Assembly: GCF_018138715.1 (NCBI RefSeq) | Contig: NZ_JAGSHX010000006.1 | Location: 7,812,001 to 7,876,000 of the forward strand | DNA: 64,000 bases | Direction: 5' to 3' | DNA from: Streptomyces asiaticus | GTDB lineage: Bacteria; Actinomycetota; Actinomycetes; Streptomycetales; Streptomycetaceae | Shown: in pieces, positions 1 to 8,751 of the stretch | Layout of the letters: every line of letters starts with the position of its first letter | Numbering within the stretch: the stretch's first letter is position 1 | The notes under the pieces: model-generated | The model's database searches: none | What the model was told of the DNA's origin: nothing | What the model saw: only the letters and a program-made list of their open reading frames with translations | Position numbers and translations under genes: made by a program

Positions 1-2
1 AC

Positions 3-863
3 TACATCGACTTCGGACTCGAACAGGTGGCACCCGGACGGTTCGTCACCGTCGAAGGCGGTGAACAGTTCTTCCTCGAACATTCCCCCGTCCGGCGCCT
101 GCTGGCGATGACGGTCGCCGCCGACGACGGCGACGACCTGGACCGGATCGCCGCGAACCTGGAACGGCTCGAGCTGTCCTGCGAACGCGACGCCAACGCC
201 CTGCGTACCACGGAACCCATCGCCGGTATCTCGGTGGAAGTGCGCATCGCACCCCGGCTGACCCGGATCACCGTCCCGGCCACCCCGTACAACGGTCCCG
301 GACGCCTGGACCGTGCCGGCACCCGAGCCCAAGTAGTCTCCCGCACCGACCCGGTCCGGCCCCTGGCCCTGGGCCACGTCGTCATCGGTTCGGTGGAACA
401 GGAGTCGACACAGCGGTTCTTCACCGAAGGACTCGGATTCAAGGTCAGCGATGTTGTGCCCGGCTCGGCCGCGTTCCTGCGCTGCTCCACCGACCACCAC
501 AACGTCCTGGTGCAGCAGGCGCCGCTCAACTTCCTGCACCACACCTCCTGGCAGGTGACGGATGTCGACGAGGTGGGCCGGGGCGCCACGCGCATGCTCA
601 CCGAGCACCCGGAACGCCATGTGTGGGGGCTCGGCCGCCATCACATCGGCTCAAACTTCTTCTGGTACCTCAAGGATCCGGCCGGCAACTTCAGCGAGTA
701 CTACGCCGACATGGACTGCATCGTCGACGACCAGCTGTGGACGCCACGGTCCTTCGAAGGAATGCAGGCGCTCTACACCTGGGGGCCTCCGCCGCCGCCG
801 TCGTTCCTCGCTCCCGAAGACCTGGCCGCGCTGATGGCCGGCGCCCATGAGGCCAATAACTGA
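3..863 (+). CDS. VOC-family extradiol ring-cleavage dioxygenase (5' end outside window)
   Basis: Probable type I extradiol dioxygenase that opens a catecholic ring with Fe(II) or Mn(II). The frame is already open at base 3, so the true start lies upstream of the window. The C-terminal VOC module shows the expected metal triad: a His in HVVIGSV (bases 375-395), a His in NFLHHTSW and a Glu in NFSEYYADMD. The segment before it is a degenerate first VOC module, which gives the usual two-domain layout. It is followed by a transporter, a flavin hydroxylase, a lactonase-like protein and a ligase on the same strand, so it probably supplies the ring-fission step of that pathway. The substrate cannot be read from the sequence. 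The family assignment is good; the exact reaction is inference. Confidence 0.8.
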   Translation, partial: YIDFGLEQVAPGRFVTVEGGEQFFLEHSPVRRLLAMTVAADDGDDLDRIAANLERLELSCERDANALRTTEPIAGISVEVRIAPRLTRITVPATPYNGPGRLDRAGTRAQVVSRTDPVRPLALGHVVIGSVEQESTQRFFTEGLGFKVSDVVPGSAAFLRCSTDHHNVLVQQAPLNFLHHTSWQVTDVDEVGRGATRMLTEHPERHVWGLGRHHIGSNFFWYLKDPAGNFSEYYADMDCIVDDQLWTPRSFEGMQALYTWGPPPPPSFLAPEDLAALMAGAHEANN

Positions 864-1051
864 GAGCGCCCGACACCGTAACCCGCGGCGAGGCGCGTTG
901 CCCCGCCCGCATCACACGGATGAGGCCCCGAGCCGCATTCCTGCGCCGACCCGCCGTCGACGAGCCGCACGTAAGACACCTCCGCCCCTTTCCCGCAGCG
1001 CCGCGGTCAGCAGTCGCGACGGGTGAGGCTGCTGAAATCGGAGCCAGAACA

Positions 1052-2353
1052 TTGAGCACACCAGCCTTCGTCCGTCGGCGCGGCCAACCGTCCCCGGGCC
1101 CTTCATCGCCGTCAGGCACCGCACTCGCCGTGGGCCTGGCTGTGATGACACTGGAGGGCTTCGACCTCGTCGCCTACGGTGCGACCACTCCGCTGCTGCT
1201 GGGCTACCGTCCCTGGCACCTCTCCGTCGCCTTCGTCGGCCTGCTCGGCAGCCTCACTCCGATCGGCATGCTCGTCGGCTCCCTGCTGGTCGGCCAGTTC
1301 ACCGACCGGTTTGGCCGGCGCCGCACGACCCTGATCAGTATCGCGGTGGTCAGTGCCGGGATGTTCGCCTGCGCCGTGGCACCCCTTCCCTCACTGTTCG
1401 GCGCCGGCCGATTCGTCGTCGGGCTCGGTGTCGGTGCGATCTACCCGGCGATGGGCCCACTGATCTTCGAACTGGCCCCGGACAGGCGAAAGAACCTTTA
1501 CTCGGGCATCGTCCAGTGTGGGACCGCCATCGGCGGTTCGTTCGCGGCGCTCGTCGCCAACACACTGCTGAGTGGGCACAGTTTCCACCAGGAGTACCTG
1601 GTCGGCGGCATCGCCGGTCTGCTGCTGCTGCCCATGGCCTTCGTCTGGCTGCCCGAGTCCACGGAGTACCACCAGGCGGTCAGCGCGTCGGCCCCCGACC
1701 TCGGCAACCGTGGTGTCCGGCTGGTGCTCAGACCGCCCTACCGCGGCACCACCCTGATGTTCTGCGCCATGGCGGCCCTGTCGTTCTTGCTCATCTTCGC
1801 CATGAACACCTGGCTGCCGCGGCTGATGCAGACGGCGGACTATCCGCTGCAGGACTCACAGACCTTCCTCGTGCTGCTGAACCTCGGTGCCACCGTCGGC
1901 GGGCTCGCGATGGCGCTGCTGGCTGACCGTGCCGGATCGAGGGGCCCGATCACGGCCAGTTTCGCCCTCGGAGCCGCCGCGATCGTCGCCATGAGCGCCC
2001 AACTGCCGCTGCCGGTGCTCTACGGCATCGTGATAGTCGGCGGCTGCGGCGCGGTCGGCGTCCAGGGACTGATCAACGTGTACATCTCACGTTCCTACCC
2101 GGTGACCGCAAGGGCCAGCGCGGTGGGTGTCGCGCTCGGGGTGGGCCGCATCGGCGGCATCGCCGGCCCCACGTTCGGCGGCTGGATCCTCGCGGCCGGC
2201 CTGGAACCCCGCTGGAACTTCGTCCTCTTCGCCGTCCCCGCCGTCCTCGGCGCAGCCCTCGCCCTGGCTGTCGGCGGACGGACATCCCAGAATCAGGGCC
2301 GTCCCGCCCCCGCGCCGCGCGCCAAAGAGCCGACGGCCGGACACACAAAATGA
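1052..2353 (+). CDS. MFS transporter, aromatic acid:H+ symporter type
   Basis: Predicted inner-membrane uptake protein of about 433 residues with the 12-helix MFS pattern. The loop after helix 2 carries GQFTDRFGRRRT, the MFS signature, and the first helix has a GFDLVAYG motif typical of the AAHS (PcaK/BenK) group, where an acidic residue in helix 1 is needed for transport. I chose TTG at 1052 because a GGAG sits 8 nt before it and the protein then begins shortly before helix 1; an ATG at 920 would add 44 unlikely residues. Its stop overlaps the next gene's start by 4 nt (ATGA). Context implies import of an aromatic acid feeding the adjacent hydroxylase. Confidence 0.85.
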   Translation: MSTPAFVRRRGQPSPGPSSPSGTALAVGLAVMTLEGFDLVAYGATTPLLLGYRPWHLSVAFVGLLGSLTPIGMLVGSLLVGQFTDRFGRRRTTLISIAVVSAGMFACAVAPLPSLFGAGRFVVGLGVGAIYPAMGPLIFELAPDRRKNLYSGIVQCGTAIGGSFAALVANTLLSGHSFHQEYLVGGIAGLLLLPMAFVWLPESTEYHQAVSASAPDLGNRGVRLVLRPPYRGTTLMFCAMAALSFLLIFAMNTWLPRLMQTADYPLQDSQTFLVLLNLGATVGGLAMALLADRAGSRGPITASFALGAAAIVAMSAQLPLPVLYGIVIVGGCGAVGVQGLINVYISRSYPVTARASAVGVALGVGRIGGIAGPTFGGWILAAGLEPRWNFVLFAVPAVLGAALALAVGGRTSQNQGRPAPAPRAKEPTAGHTK

Positions 2354-3852
2354 AAGAGCACATCATGGACACCTACGACGTCGCCGTCGTCGGCTGCGGC
2401 CCGGTCGGACTGGCTCTCGCACGACTGCTGGCCATGAAGGGGCTCCGGGTCGCCGCCATCGACCCCAACCGGCTCGTCTGCCAGCATCCGCGTGCCACGC
2501 ATCTCGACGACGAGACCATGCGCCTTCTGCAGACCCTCGGCGCGCAGGACATGGAACACCAGTTCCTGCGCCAAGCCGCCTGGACACTCCACCGGGAGGA
2601 CGGGCAGGCCTTCCTCCAGCAGACGCTGCCCGAGGAGGAGTCCGACCAGGGCTGGCGCACCGACTACCAGTTCCACCAGCCCGACTTCGAGTCGCGGCTG
2701 CGGGGACTGCTGGCGGCCGACGCGAACGCGGACCTCTGGTTCGGCTGGACGGCCACCGCGATCGAGCAGGACGACAAAGCGGTGCGGCTCACGCTGCTCG
2801 ACCGGTCGACCGGAGCCGAAACCACTCTCACGGCCGGCTACGCCGTCGGCTCCGACGGCGCCAACTCCTTCGTCCGGCAGGCGATGAACGCCGACGTCGA
2901 GGACCTCCACGGCACTCAGCGTTCCCTCATCATCGACATCCACCCCTTCGAACACCCCGCACAGCTCCCGGCGGACAGCGGATTCATCTGGTGCGAGGGG
3001 AAGCGGCCCGTGACCTACGTCCCGATCTTCCCGCCCATGCTCCGCTTCGAGTTCATGCTGCTCGACGAGGACGACGCGGCAGAGCTCGAACGACCGCAGT
3101 CGGTGTACGACCTGCTGAGCCGCTGGCTGGAACCGGGCAGCTACCGCATCATGCGTACTGACACCTACGAATGGCACGCCCGGCTCGTGCACGGCTGGCG
3201 GTCCGACCGTCTGCTGCTCGCCGGTGACGCCGCGCACGAAATGCCTCCCATGCTCGGCCAGGGCATGTGCTCCGGGCTGCGCGATGCCGCGAACGTGGCG
3301 TGGAAGCTCGCCGCCGTGGTCAAGGGCGAAAGTCCCCAAGCCCTGCTCGACACCTACGAAAGCGAGCGGGCTGCGCACGTGCGCCCTTACATTGAGGAAT
3401 CCGCCCGGCAGTCCAACCTGATCGAAGCCCTCGGAATGGGCGCGTTCCCGGAGCTGAACGGAACGCAGACGATCGAGAGGTACCGGCCGCTGCTAGGGCC
3501 GGGCGTGGTTGCCCAGCCCGGCGGAGCCATCGGGCAACTGAGCCCGCAGCCACGCGGCGCGAACGGGGAGAAGCTGGACGATGTGAGCGGATACGGCTTC
3601 ACCGTCGTGGGGAAGCCGGAGGTCACCTCCGCCGTGTCCGTGGATGTGCAGCAGCTATGGCGCCAACTCGGCATCGTGGCCGTCCCGGAGACGGGGCCGG
3701 TCATCGACCGCTGGCTGGCCGAACACGCGGCGGCAGCGGCAATCATCCGTCCGGATCGCTACACCTTCGCGCTCGTCGCCGACACGGCGGAACTGGAGCG
3801 GGCCACCCGCGACCTGGCGCGGACGGTATCGGTACAGGAGGTTTGCGCGTGA
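2350..3852 (+). CDS. FAD-dependent aromatic hydroxylase, MhpA/PheA class
   Basis: Group A flavoprotein monooxygenase of 500 residues that would hydroxylate a phenolic ring using NAD(P)H and O2. The Rossmann fingerprint VAVVGCGPVGLALAR lies near residues 11-25, the DG motif as GSDGANSF near 175, and the FAD ribityl motif as LLLAGDAAHEMPPMLGQG near 290. The closest family I recognise is 3-(3-hydroxyphenyl)propionate/3-hydroxycinnamate hydroxylase, but related resorcinol and chlorophenol hydroxylases share these motifs. It overlaps the transporter upstream by 4 nt and the SMP-30 gene downstream by 4 nt (GTGA), so it sits inside a coupled operon. It likely makes the diol for the dioxygenase at the window start. 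Confidence 0.85.
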   Translation: MKEHIMDTYDVAVVGCGPVGLALARLLAMKGLRVAAIDPNRLVCQHPRATHLDDETMRLLQTLGAQDMEHQFLRQAAWTLHREDGQAFLQQTLPEEESDQGWRTDYQFHQPDFESRLRGLLAADANADLWFGWTATAIEQDDKAVRLTLLDRSTGAETTLTAGYAVGSDGANSFVRQAMNADVEDLHGTQRSLIIDIHPFEHPAQLPADSGFIWCEGKRPVTYVPIFPPMLRFEFMLLDEDDAAELERPQSVYDLLSRWLEPGSYRIMRTDTYEWHARLVHGWRSDRLLLAGDAAHEMPPMLGQGMCSGLRDAANVAWKLAAVVKGESPQALLDTYESERAAHVRPYIEESARQSNLIEALGMGAFPELNGTQTIERYRPLLGPGVVAQPGGAIGQLSPQPRGANGEKLDDVSGYGFTVVGKPEVTSAVSVDVQQLWRQLGIVAVPETGPVIDRWLAEHAAAAAIIRPDRYTFALVADTAELERATRDLARTVSVQEVCA

Positions 3853-4691
3853 AGGAGTACGCGGCCGGAATGACGTGGGGGGAGGGCCCCCGCTGGCAGC
3901 GCGGTGCACTGTGGCTGTCCGACACCCAGGGCGGAAAGCTGTGGACCGACCACGACGGCCCCTGGCGTGGCATCCCGCTGGATGCCATCCCCAACGGCCT
4001 TTGGTTCCTGCCGGACGGGCGGCTGGTCGGGGCCATGATGCATCAACGGCGTATCGGCGTGTGGACCGGTGAGCAATTCGACACCTACGCGGACCTGAGC
4101 GCGGTGGCCACCGGTCCGCTCGGCGACATGGTCGGCGACCCGCACGGCAACCTTTACGTGGATGACGTCGGCTTCGCCGCGCACGCCGGTGAGCCATTGC
4201 GACCGGGTCGGCTGCTGCGCGTTGCTGCAGACGGAGCGGTACACGTGGCCGCCGAAGACGTTGAGTTCCCCAACGGGCTGGCCTTCGCCGGCGACGGCCG
4301 CACCCTGGTTGTCGCCGAGACCACCCGGCAACGGCTGACCGCCTTCACCGTCGCAGACGACGGTGCCCTCACGGACCGTCGCACCTACGCCGACCTCGCC
4401 CACCTGATCGGCGACGACGTCCGGCCGGACGGAATCTGGTCGACACAAGACGGAGTCTGGGTGGCCACCACGACCGGACACGCCGTCGCCCTGGTGCGGG
4501 AGAACGAGCTGGTCACCTCGATCGGCACCGGGACGCTGCTGCCGATCGCATGCTGCAGCGACGGCGGGAACCGGCTCTTCGTCACCCTCGCCGACACCCA
4601 TGGCCTCCCCCTGGGCGAGGCCATGGCCACAAAGGCAGTGGACACGACGGTCGCACTGCTCGAAGTACCGAAGGCGGGGGACACCTCATGA
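3849..4691 (+). CDS. SMP-30/gluconolactonase-family hydrolase
   Basis: Six-bladed propeller hydrolase of 280 residues, expected to open a lactone with a divalent metal. The family metal ligands are visible: Glu in WGEGPRW near residue 11, Asn in FPNGLAF near 140 and Asp in RPDGIWS near 197. The GTG start at 3849 overlaps the previous stop; longer versions would run deep into the hydroxylase gene. In aromatic operons such proteins hydrolyse enol-lactones or related intermediates, so a role after ring cleavage is plausible, though not proven here. It is coupled to the ligase downstream by an ATGA overlap. Confidence 0.8.
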   Translation: MKEYAAGMTWGEGPRWQRGALWLSDTQGGKLWTDHDGPWRGIPLDAIPNGLWFLPDGRLVGAMMHQRRIGVWTGEQFDTYADLSAVATGPLGDMVGDPHGNLYVDDVGFAAHAGEPLRPGRLLRVAADGAVHVAAEDVEFPNGLAFAGDGRTLVVAETTRQRLTAFTVADDGALTDRRTYADLAHLIGDDVRPDGIWSTQDGVWVATTTGHAVALVRENELVTSIGTGTLLPIACCSDGGNRLFVTLADTHGLPLGEAMATKAVDTTVALLEVPKAGDTS

Positions 4692-6667
4692 GCACGAAGC
4701 CACCGGACTGGACCCCGACGACACAGGCTGTCGAAAACGCCCGGATCACCGACTTCACACGGTTCGCCGCACAGCACGCAGGACGTGACCTGAGCGGTGA
4801 CTACCACAAGCTGTGGGCGTGGTCGGTTGACGACGTGAGCGGCTTCTGGGCCGCGGTGTGGGACTACTTCCGTCTGCCCGAGCGCCCAGCGGGACCCGCG
4901 CTGGCGACCGAGGCCATGCCGGGAAGCGTGTGGTTCCCCGGCAGCACGCTGAACTACACGGCCGAGGTGTTCCGCGACCGGACCGGCACCGACACCGCCG
5001 TCATCACGGTGACCGAGGACACCGGCCCGGTGGCCATCACCTGGCACCAACTGCGCCGCCAGGTCGCCTCACTCGCGCAGGCACTCACCGGACTTGGCGT
5101 GCGCATGGGTGACCGGGTGGTGGGATACCTCCCCAACGGGGTACAGGCCATCACAGCCTTCCTCGCCACCGCCAGCCTGGGCGCGACCTGGGCGGTGTGC
5201 GGGCAGGACTACACCGCGGCCGCGGCCGAAGCACGGTTCACCCAACTCCAGCCGACCGTGCTGATCGCCGGGACCGGCTGCCTCCACGGCGGGAAGCACA
5301 TCGACCGCTGCTCCGACGTACAAGCCCTGCGCGACGCACTGCCGACCCTGGCGGCGACCATCGTCGTAGGGGACGCGACACGGGTGCCCGGCGCCCTTGA
5401 GTGGTCCGCGCTCACCGAGCACGACGCCGACTTCGCACCCCGCCCCGTCCCGTTCGACCATCCGCTGTGGGTCGTGTTCTCCTCGGGCACGACCGGACGG
5501 CCGAAGGGCATCGTGCACGGACACGGCGGGGTCGTGCTCGAGCAGCTCAAAAACCTGGGCCTGCAGCTTGACCTGCGCGCCGGGGACCGCCTGCTGTGGC
5601 ACACCACGCCGAGCTGGATGATGTGGAACGTCTTGGTCGCTGGTCTGCTGCTGGGTGCCACAGCCGTGTGTTACGAGGGCAGCCCGACGTATCCCGATAC
5701 CGATGCGCTCTGGCAGCTCGCGGCCGGCCTGGAGGTGAAGGTCCTGGGTACCAGCCCCGGCTACCTGGCGGCGTGTCGCAAGGCCGGCGTGCGGATCACC
5801 GACCACTGTCCGGCCTCGCTCGAGCGCCTGGGCGTCACCGGCTCGACGTTCCCCGGCGACCTGCAGCACTGGGTCGCCGGCGAGCTCGGGCCCCGGGCAC
5901 AGGTGGTGTGTACCAGCGGCGGCACCGACGTGGTCACCGCGTTCATCGGTGCCACCCCCACCACTCCGGTCTGGGCCGGGGAGCTGTCCGCCCCCTGCCT
6001 GGGCGTGTCCGTGGAAGCCTTCGGCCCGGACGGGAAGCCGGTGCGGGGCGAGGTGGGGGAACTGGTAGTACTCCGGCCAATGCCGTCGATGCCGCTCTTC
6101 TTCTGGGACGATCCGGACGGCTCCCGCTACCGCAACGCCTACTTCGACGTATACCCGGGAGTGTGGCGGCACGGCGACTGGATCACCATCACCGATCAGG
6201 GCTCGGTGATCATGCATGGCCGGTCCGACGCGACCCTGAACCGCCACGGCATACGCATGGGCAGCAGCGACATATACGGCCCGGTGGAGGAGCTCAAGGA
6301 GATCGCAGAAGCTCTCGTCGTCGGGATCGAGCAGGACGGCGGCGACTACTGGATGCCGTTGTTCGTCACCACCACCGACGGCACCGACGTCGACGACGTG
6401 CTGCGCGAGAAGATTCGCAACGCCATACGCCACGGAGCCTCCCCCCGCCACGTACCCGACGAGATCATCCAAGCCCCCGGTATCCCGCACACCCGCACCG
6501 GCAAGAAACTCGAAGTCCCCGTGAAACGTCTGCTGCGCGGAGACGCTCAGGACACCGTGGTCGACCCCGGCAGCGTCGACAGACCAGAACTCATCGACTG
6601 GTACGCACGGATCGGCGCCGCTCACCGTACGCGACGTGGCACCGCTCTCGGTTCCGCTCCGTCCTGA
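4688..6667 (+). CDS. acetoacetyl-CoA synthetase-like acid:CoA ligase
   Basis: AMP-forming ligase of 659 residues that would activate a beta-keto or related short acid as its CoA thioester. It has the full ANL architecture: P-loop SSGTTGRPKG near residue 268, a YGPVEELKE region near 535, the DATLNRHGIRMG hinge region and the C-terminal catalytic lysine in RTGKKLEVPVKR near 605. Length and these motifs fit acetoacetate-CoA ligase (AacS) rather than acetate or benzoate ligases. Its place in a coupled aromatic operon suggests the pathway ends in acetoacetate or a keto acid that needs activation. The ATG at 4688 overlaps the previous stop by 4 nt. Confidence 0.85.
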   Translation: MSTKPPDWTPTTQAVENARITDFTRFAAQHAGRDLSGDYHKLWAWSVDDVSGFWAAVWDYFRLPERPAGPALATEAMPGSVWFPGSTLNYTAEVFRDRTGTDTAVITVTEDTGPVAITWHQLRRQVASLAQALTGLGVRMGDRVVGYLPNGVQAITAFLATASLGATWAVCGQDYTAAAAEARFTQLQPTVLIAGTGCLHGGKHIDRCSDVQALRDALPTLAATIVVGDATRVPGALEWSALTEHDADFAPRPVPFDHPLWVVFSSGTTGRPKGIVHGHGGVVLEQLKNLGLQLDLRAGDRLLWHTTPSWMMWNVLVAGLLLGATAVCYEGSPTYPDTDALWQLAAGLEVKVLGTSPGYLAACRKAGVRITDHCPASLERLGVTGSTFPGDLQHWVAGELGPRAQVVCTSGGTDVVTAFIGATPTTPVWAGELSAPCLGVSVEAFGPDGKPVRGEVGELVVLRPMPSMPLFFWDDPDGSRYRNAYFDVYPGVWRHGDWITITDQGSVIMHGRSDATLNRHGIRMGSSDIYGPVEELKEIAEALVVGIEQDGGDYWMPLFVTTTDGTDVDDVLREKIRNAIRHGASPRHVPDEIIQAPGIPHTRTGKKLEVPVKRLLRGDAQDTVVDPGSVDRPELIDWYARIGAAHRTRRGTALGSAPS

Positions 6668-6827
6668 TCGGCGAACGGCAGACCGTAGAGCATGGAACGC
6701 TGCCCCGGGCTGCCCGACGCCGAGGCCAGCAGCATCGTTCCTGACAGCGGGGCCAGTCTGGCCGAGACCTGCCTACCGCCTCCGATCACCGCCATACCAC
6801 CACAAGGCACGACGAAGGACCCCTGCC

Positions 6828-7790
6828 ATGACCTACATCGCGTTGGAAGAAGCTTTCATCATCCCGGAGTTGTTCTCGCGCCAACCCTCGTCGCCCCAGA
6901 AGATCCAGGTCAGCGACCAGTACGTCAAGGACTGGGGACGACGCCTGGGTGACTTTGAGGAGTACCGTCTTCCCGACATGGACGCACACGGCATCGACAT
7001 TCAGGTCCTGTCGCTGAGCGTCCCCGGCATCCAAGCCGACACCGACGCCGGCGCCGCCGTCGACAACGCCCGGTTTGCCAACGACTTCCTCGCCCAGACC
7101 ATCGCCCGCCACCCCACCCGCTTCAGGGGGTTCGCCGCCCTGCCCCTGCAGGACCCTGCCGCCGCCGTGACCGAACTCCAACGCTGCGTCGAGCAGCTCG
7201 GATTCAAAGGTGCCTTGGTCAACGACCACACGCAGGGCCGATACCTGGACGACCCCGCATATGAGGAACTGTGGAGCGCGTTGGAAGAGCTCCGTGTGCC
7301 GTTGTATCTGCACCCCGGCTCGCTGCCCTGCGACGACTGGCACGTGATGCGCGGACGGCCCGAGATGTACGGGGCCAGCTGGAGCTGGCAGGCCGAAACC
7401 GGCGGCCACGCCATGCGGCTGATCTATGCCGGAGTGTTCGACCGGCACCCCGCCGCAACCCTGATCCTCGGGCACCTCGGCGAGTTCCTGCCGTTCCAAC
7501 GCTCCCGCATGGACTCGCGCTACCGCTCGCTCCGGGTCGACGAACCGCTCCAGCGGATGCCGTCGCAGTACTTCGGGAGCAACATCCTGATCACCACGAG
7601 CGGGGTACTGGCCCCGGAGGCCGTACAAGCCGCCGTGCTGACCATCGGGGCCGACGCGGTCATGTTCGCGGTCGACTACCCGTACGAGGTTACGGCCGAC
7701 GCGGTGGCCTCGATCGAGAAGGCTGACCTTCCATCCCAGGTGAAGGAGAAGGTTGCCCATCTGAACGCCAGACGTGTGCTGCGCATCTGA
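6828..7790 (+). CDS. amidohydrolase-family decarboxylase, 2,3-/2,6-dihydroxybenzoate decarboxylase-like
   Basis: ACMSD-type amidohydrolase of 320 residues, expected to remove CO2 from a hydroxybenzoate. The N-terminus reads ALEEAF as in fungal 2,3-dihydroxybenzoate decarboxylase (gamma-resorcylate decarboxylase has EEHF), followed by the family motifs QVLSLSVPG, LYLHPGSLP (metal/catalytic His) and the late Asp in AVDYPYE. ATG 6828 was chosen because it places ALEEAF at the N-terminus as in the family; the open frame before it is not conserved. A gap of about 160 bp separates it from the ligase gene, but direction and theme match. It would convert a carboxylated phenol to the substrate of the hydroxylase at 2350. 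Confidence 0.82.
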   Translation: MTYIALEEAFIIPELFSRQPSSPQKIQVSDQYVKDWGRRLGDFEEYRLPDMDAHGIDIQVLSLSVPGIQADTDAGAAVDNARFANDFLAQTIARHPTRFRGFAALPLQDPAAAVTELQRCVEQLGFKGALVNDHTQGRYLDDPAYEELWSALEELRVPLYLHPGSLPCDDWHVMRGRPEMYGASWSWQAETGGHAMRLIYAGVFDRHPAATLILGHLGEFLPFQRSRMDSRYRSLRVDEPLQRMPSQYFGSNILITTSGVLAPEAVQAAVLTIGADAVMFAVDYPYEVTADAVASIEKADLPSQVKEKVAHLNARRVLRI

Positions 7791-7917
7791 CCGCAGCGCC
7801 TCGTCGGCAAGGTCGCCCAGCTCGGGCAGGGGGTCTGGTCCGGAGAAGACGGCGTGGCGGGCGAGCCGCTCGGCAGCCGTGGGATGCCGGCCGAAAAGGA
7901 GCGCCAGTGATCAGCTG

Positions 7918-8610
7918 TCAGATGGAGTCCGGGGCCAAGCCCGGGTCATCCCCGCACTGGGGCAGGAGGGCCGCGATCTCGGCTGCCGGACGGGCTGTGT
8001 GCAGGCTGAGCAGGTCGGCGATCAGGTCGTCCAGGGGTGGCCAGGGAATGTTCCCGTGGTCGTTGTAGAGGCTGACCAGGCCGTGCAGCGCGGTCCAGAG
8101 CATGAGGCCGGCCTGCCACTGCTGCTCCGCCGAGGGCTGCCTGCGCTCTCCCTCGGCGGCGGCCGCCAGGGAGGTCACGACGGCCTCGAGCAGTTCGGCC
8201 CCGGCGCCGTGCGCTGATCCGGGGACAAGGTCGTCCGGCATCCGCCCGCCGAAGAGAGTGCGGTAATGGCCGGGCTGGTCGACTCCCCAGCGCACGTAGG
8301 CCGCGCACCGGGCGACGAGGTCGACCAGTGGATCCGGGGCTGACTGCGCGGCCTGGTCCATCAAACGGGCCAGTTCCTCATAGCGCAGCCGCAGCACGTG
8401 CTGGATCAATGCGCTCAGGTCGGGGAAGTGGCTGTAAATGCTGGCAGGTGCCACCCCGACCTCACGCGCTACCTGCCGCAGCGTCAGCGTCTCCGGCTGA
8501 TCGAGGGTGGACAGCAGCTTCGCCGCGGCGTCTACGAGCTGGGCCTTGAGAACCTGCCCCTGCCCGCGCGGATTGCGGCGACGGGGAGCGGAGCGCTCCT
8601 GAGACGACAT
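7918..8610 (-). CDS. TetR/AcrR-family transcriptional repressor
   Basis: TetR regulator of 230 residues. The N-terminal HTH is clear: LTLRQVAREVGVAPASIY then SHFPDLSALI, around residues 42-70, followed by a helical ligand-binding domain of the WHG type. The internal start at 8610 is preferred over an upstream ATG at 8700, since the extra 30 residues are Cys-rich and not family-like. It is divergent from the NAD(P)-binding gene at 8752. The shared intergenic region carries two near-identical palindromes over a TTGACA promoter, so repression of that gene is the likely job. It is convergent with the decarboxylase gene. Confidence 0.88.
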   Translation of the reverse strand: MSSQERSAPRRRNPRGQGQVLKAQLVDAAAKLLSTLDQPETLTLRQVAREVGVAPASIYSHFPDLSALIQHVLRLRYEELARLMDQAAQSAPDPLVDLVARCAAYVRWGVDQPGHYRTLFGGRMPDDLVPGSAHGAGAELLEAVVTSLAAAAEGERRQPSAEQQWQAGLMLWTALHGLVSLYNDHGNIPWPPLDDLIADLLSLHTARPAAEIAALLPQCGDDPGLAPDSI

Positions 8611-8683
8611 CGTCGCCCCCTTCTGACCAGTGCGAACAGTTGAGCAACAGATGTTCACCGTACAGGCAGGGCAGCTCACGCCC

Positions 8684-8733
8684 TTGACATCACTAACCAA
8701 CGGTTGTTTACTGACGTAACCAACAGTTGTTCA
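8684..8733 (+). promoter_or_regulatory. promoter with twin TetR-type operators
   Basis: A TTGACA -35 box (8684-8689) and a weak TTTACT -10 (8707-8712) are spaced by 17 bp. Two 14-bp near-palindromes, AACCAACGGTTGTT at 8695-8708 and AACCAACAGTTGTT at 8718-8731, lie between the boxes and just after the -10. They differ at one base and their start points are 23 bp apart, about two helical turns. The placement fits repression by the divergent TetR protein, with the gene at 8752 as target. The boxes and repeats are seen directly; the regulator match is inferred. Confidence 0.65.
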
Positions 8734-8751
8734 GTCAGAGGATGAATGATC

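Noticed and set aside
5069..6625. Long minus frame opposite the ligase gene
   Set aside because: Antisense shadow of a high-GC gene; no family motif, while the plus strand has a complete ANL protein.
7791..7917. Minus frame reading GRHPTAAERLARHAVFSGPD between the decarboxylase and TetR genes
   Set aside because: It is protein-like but only about 40 codons, with no start and no family; possibly debris, not enough to annotate.
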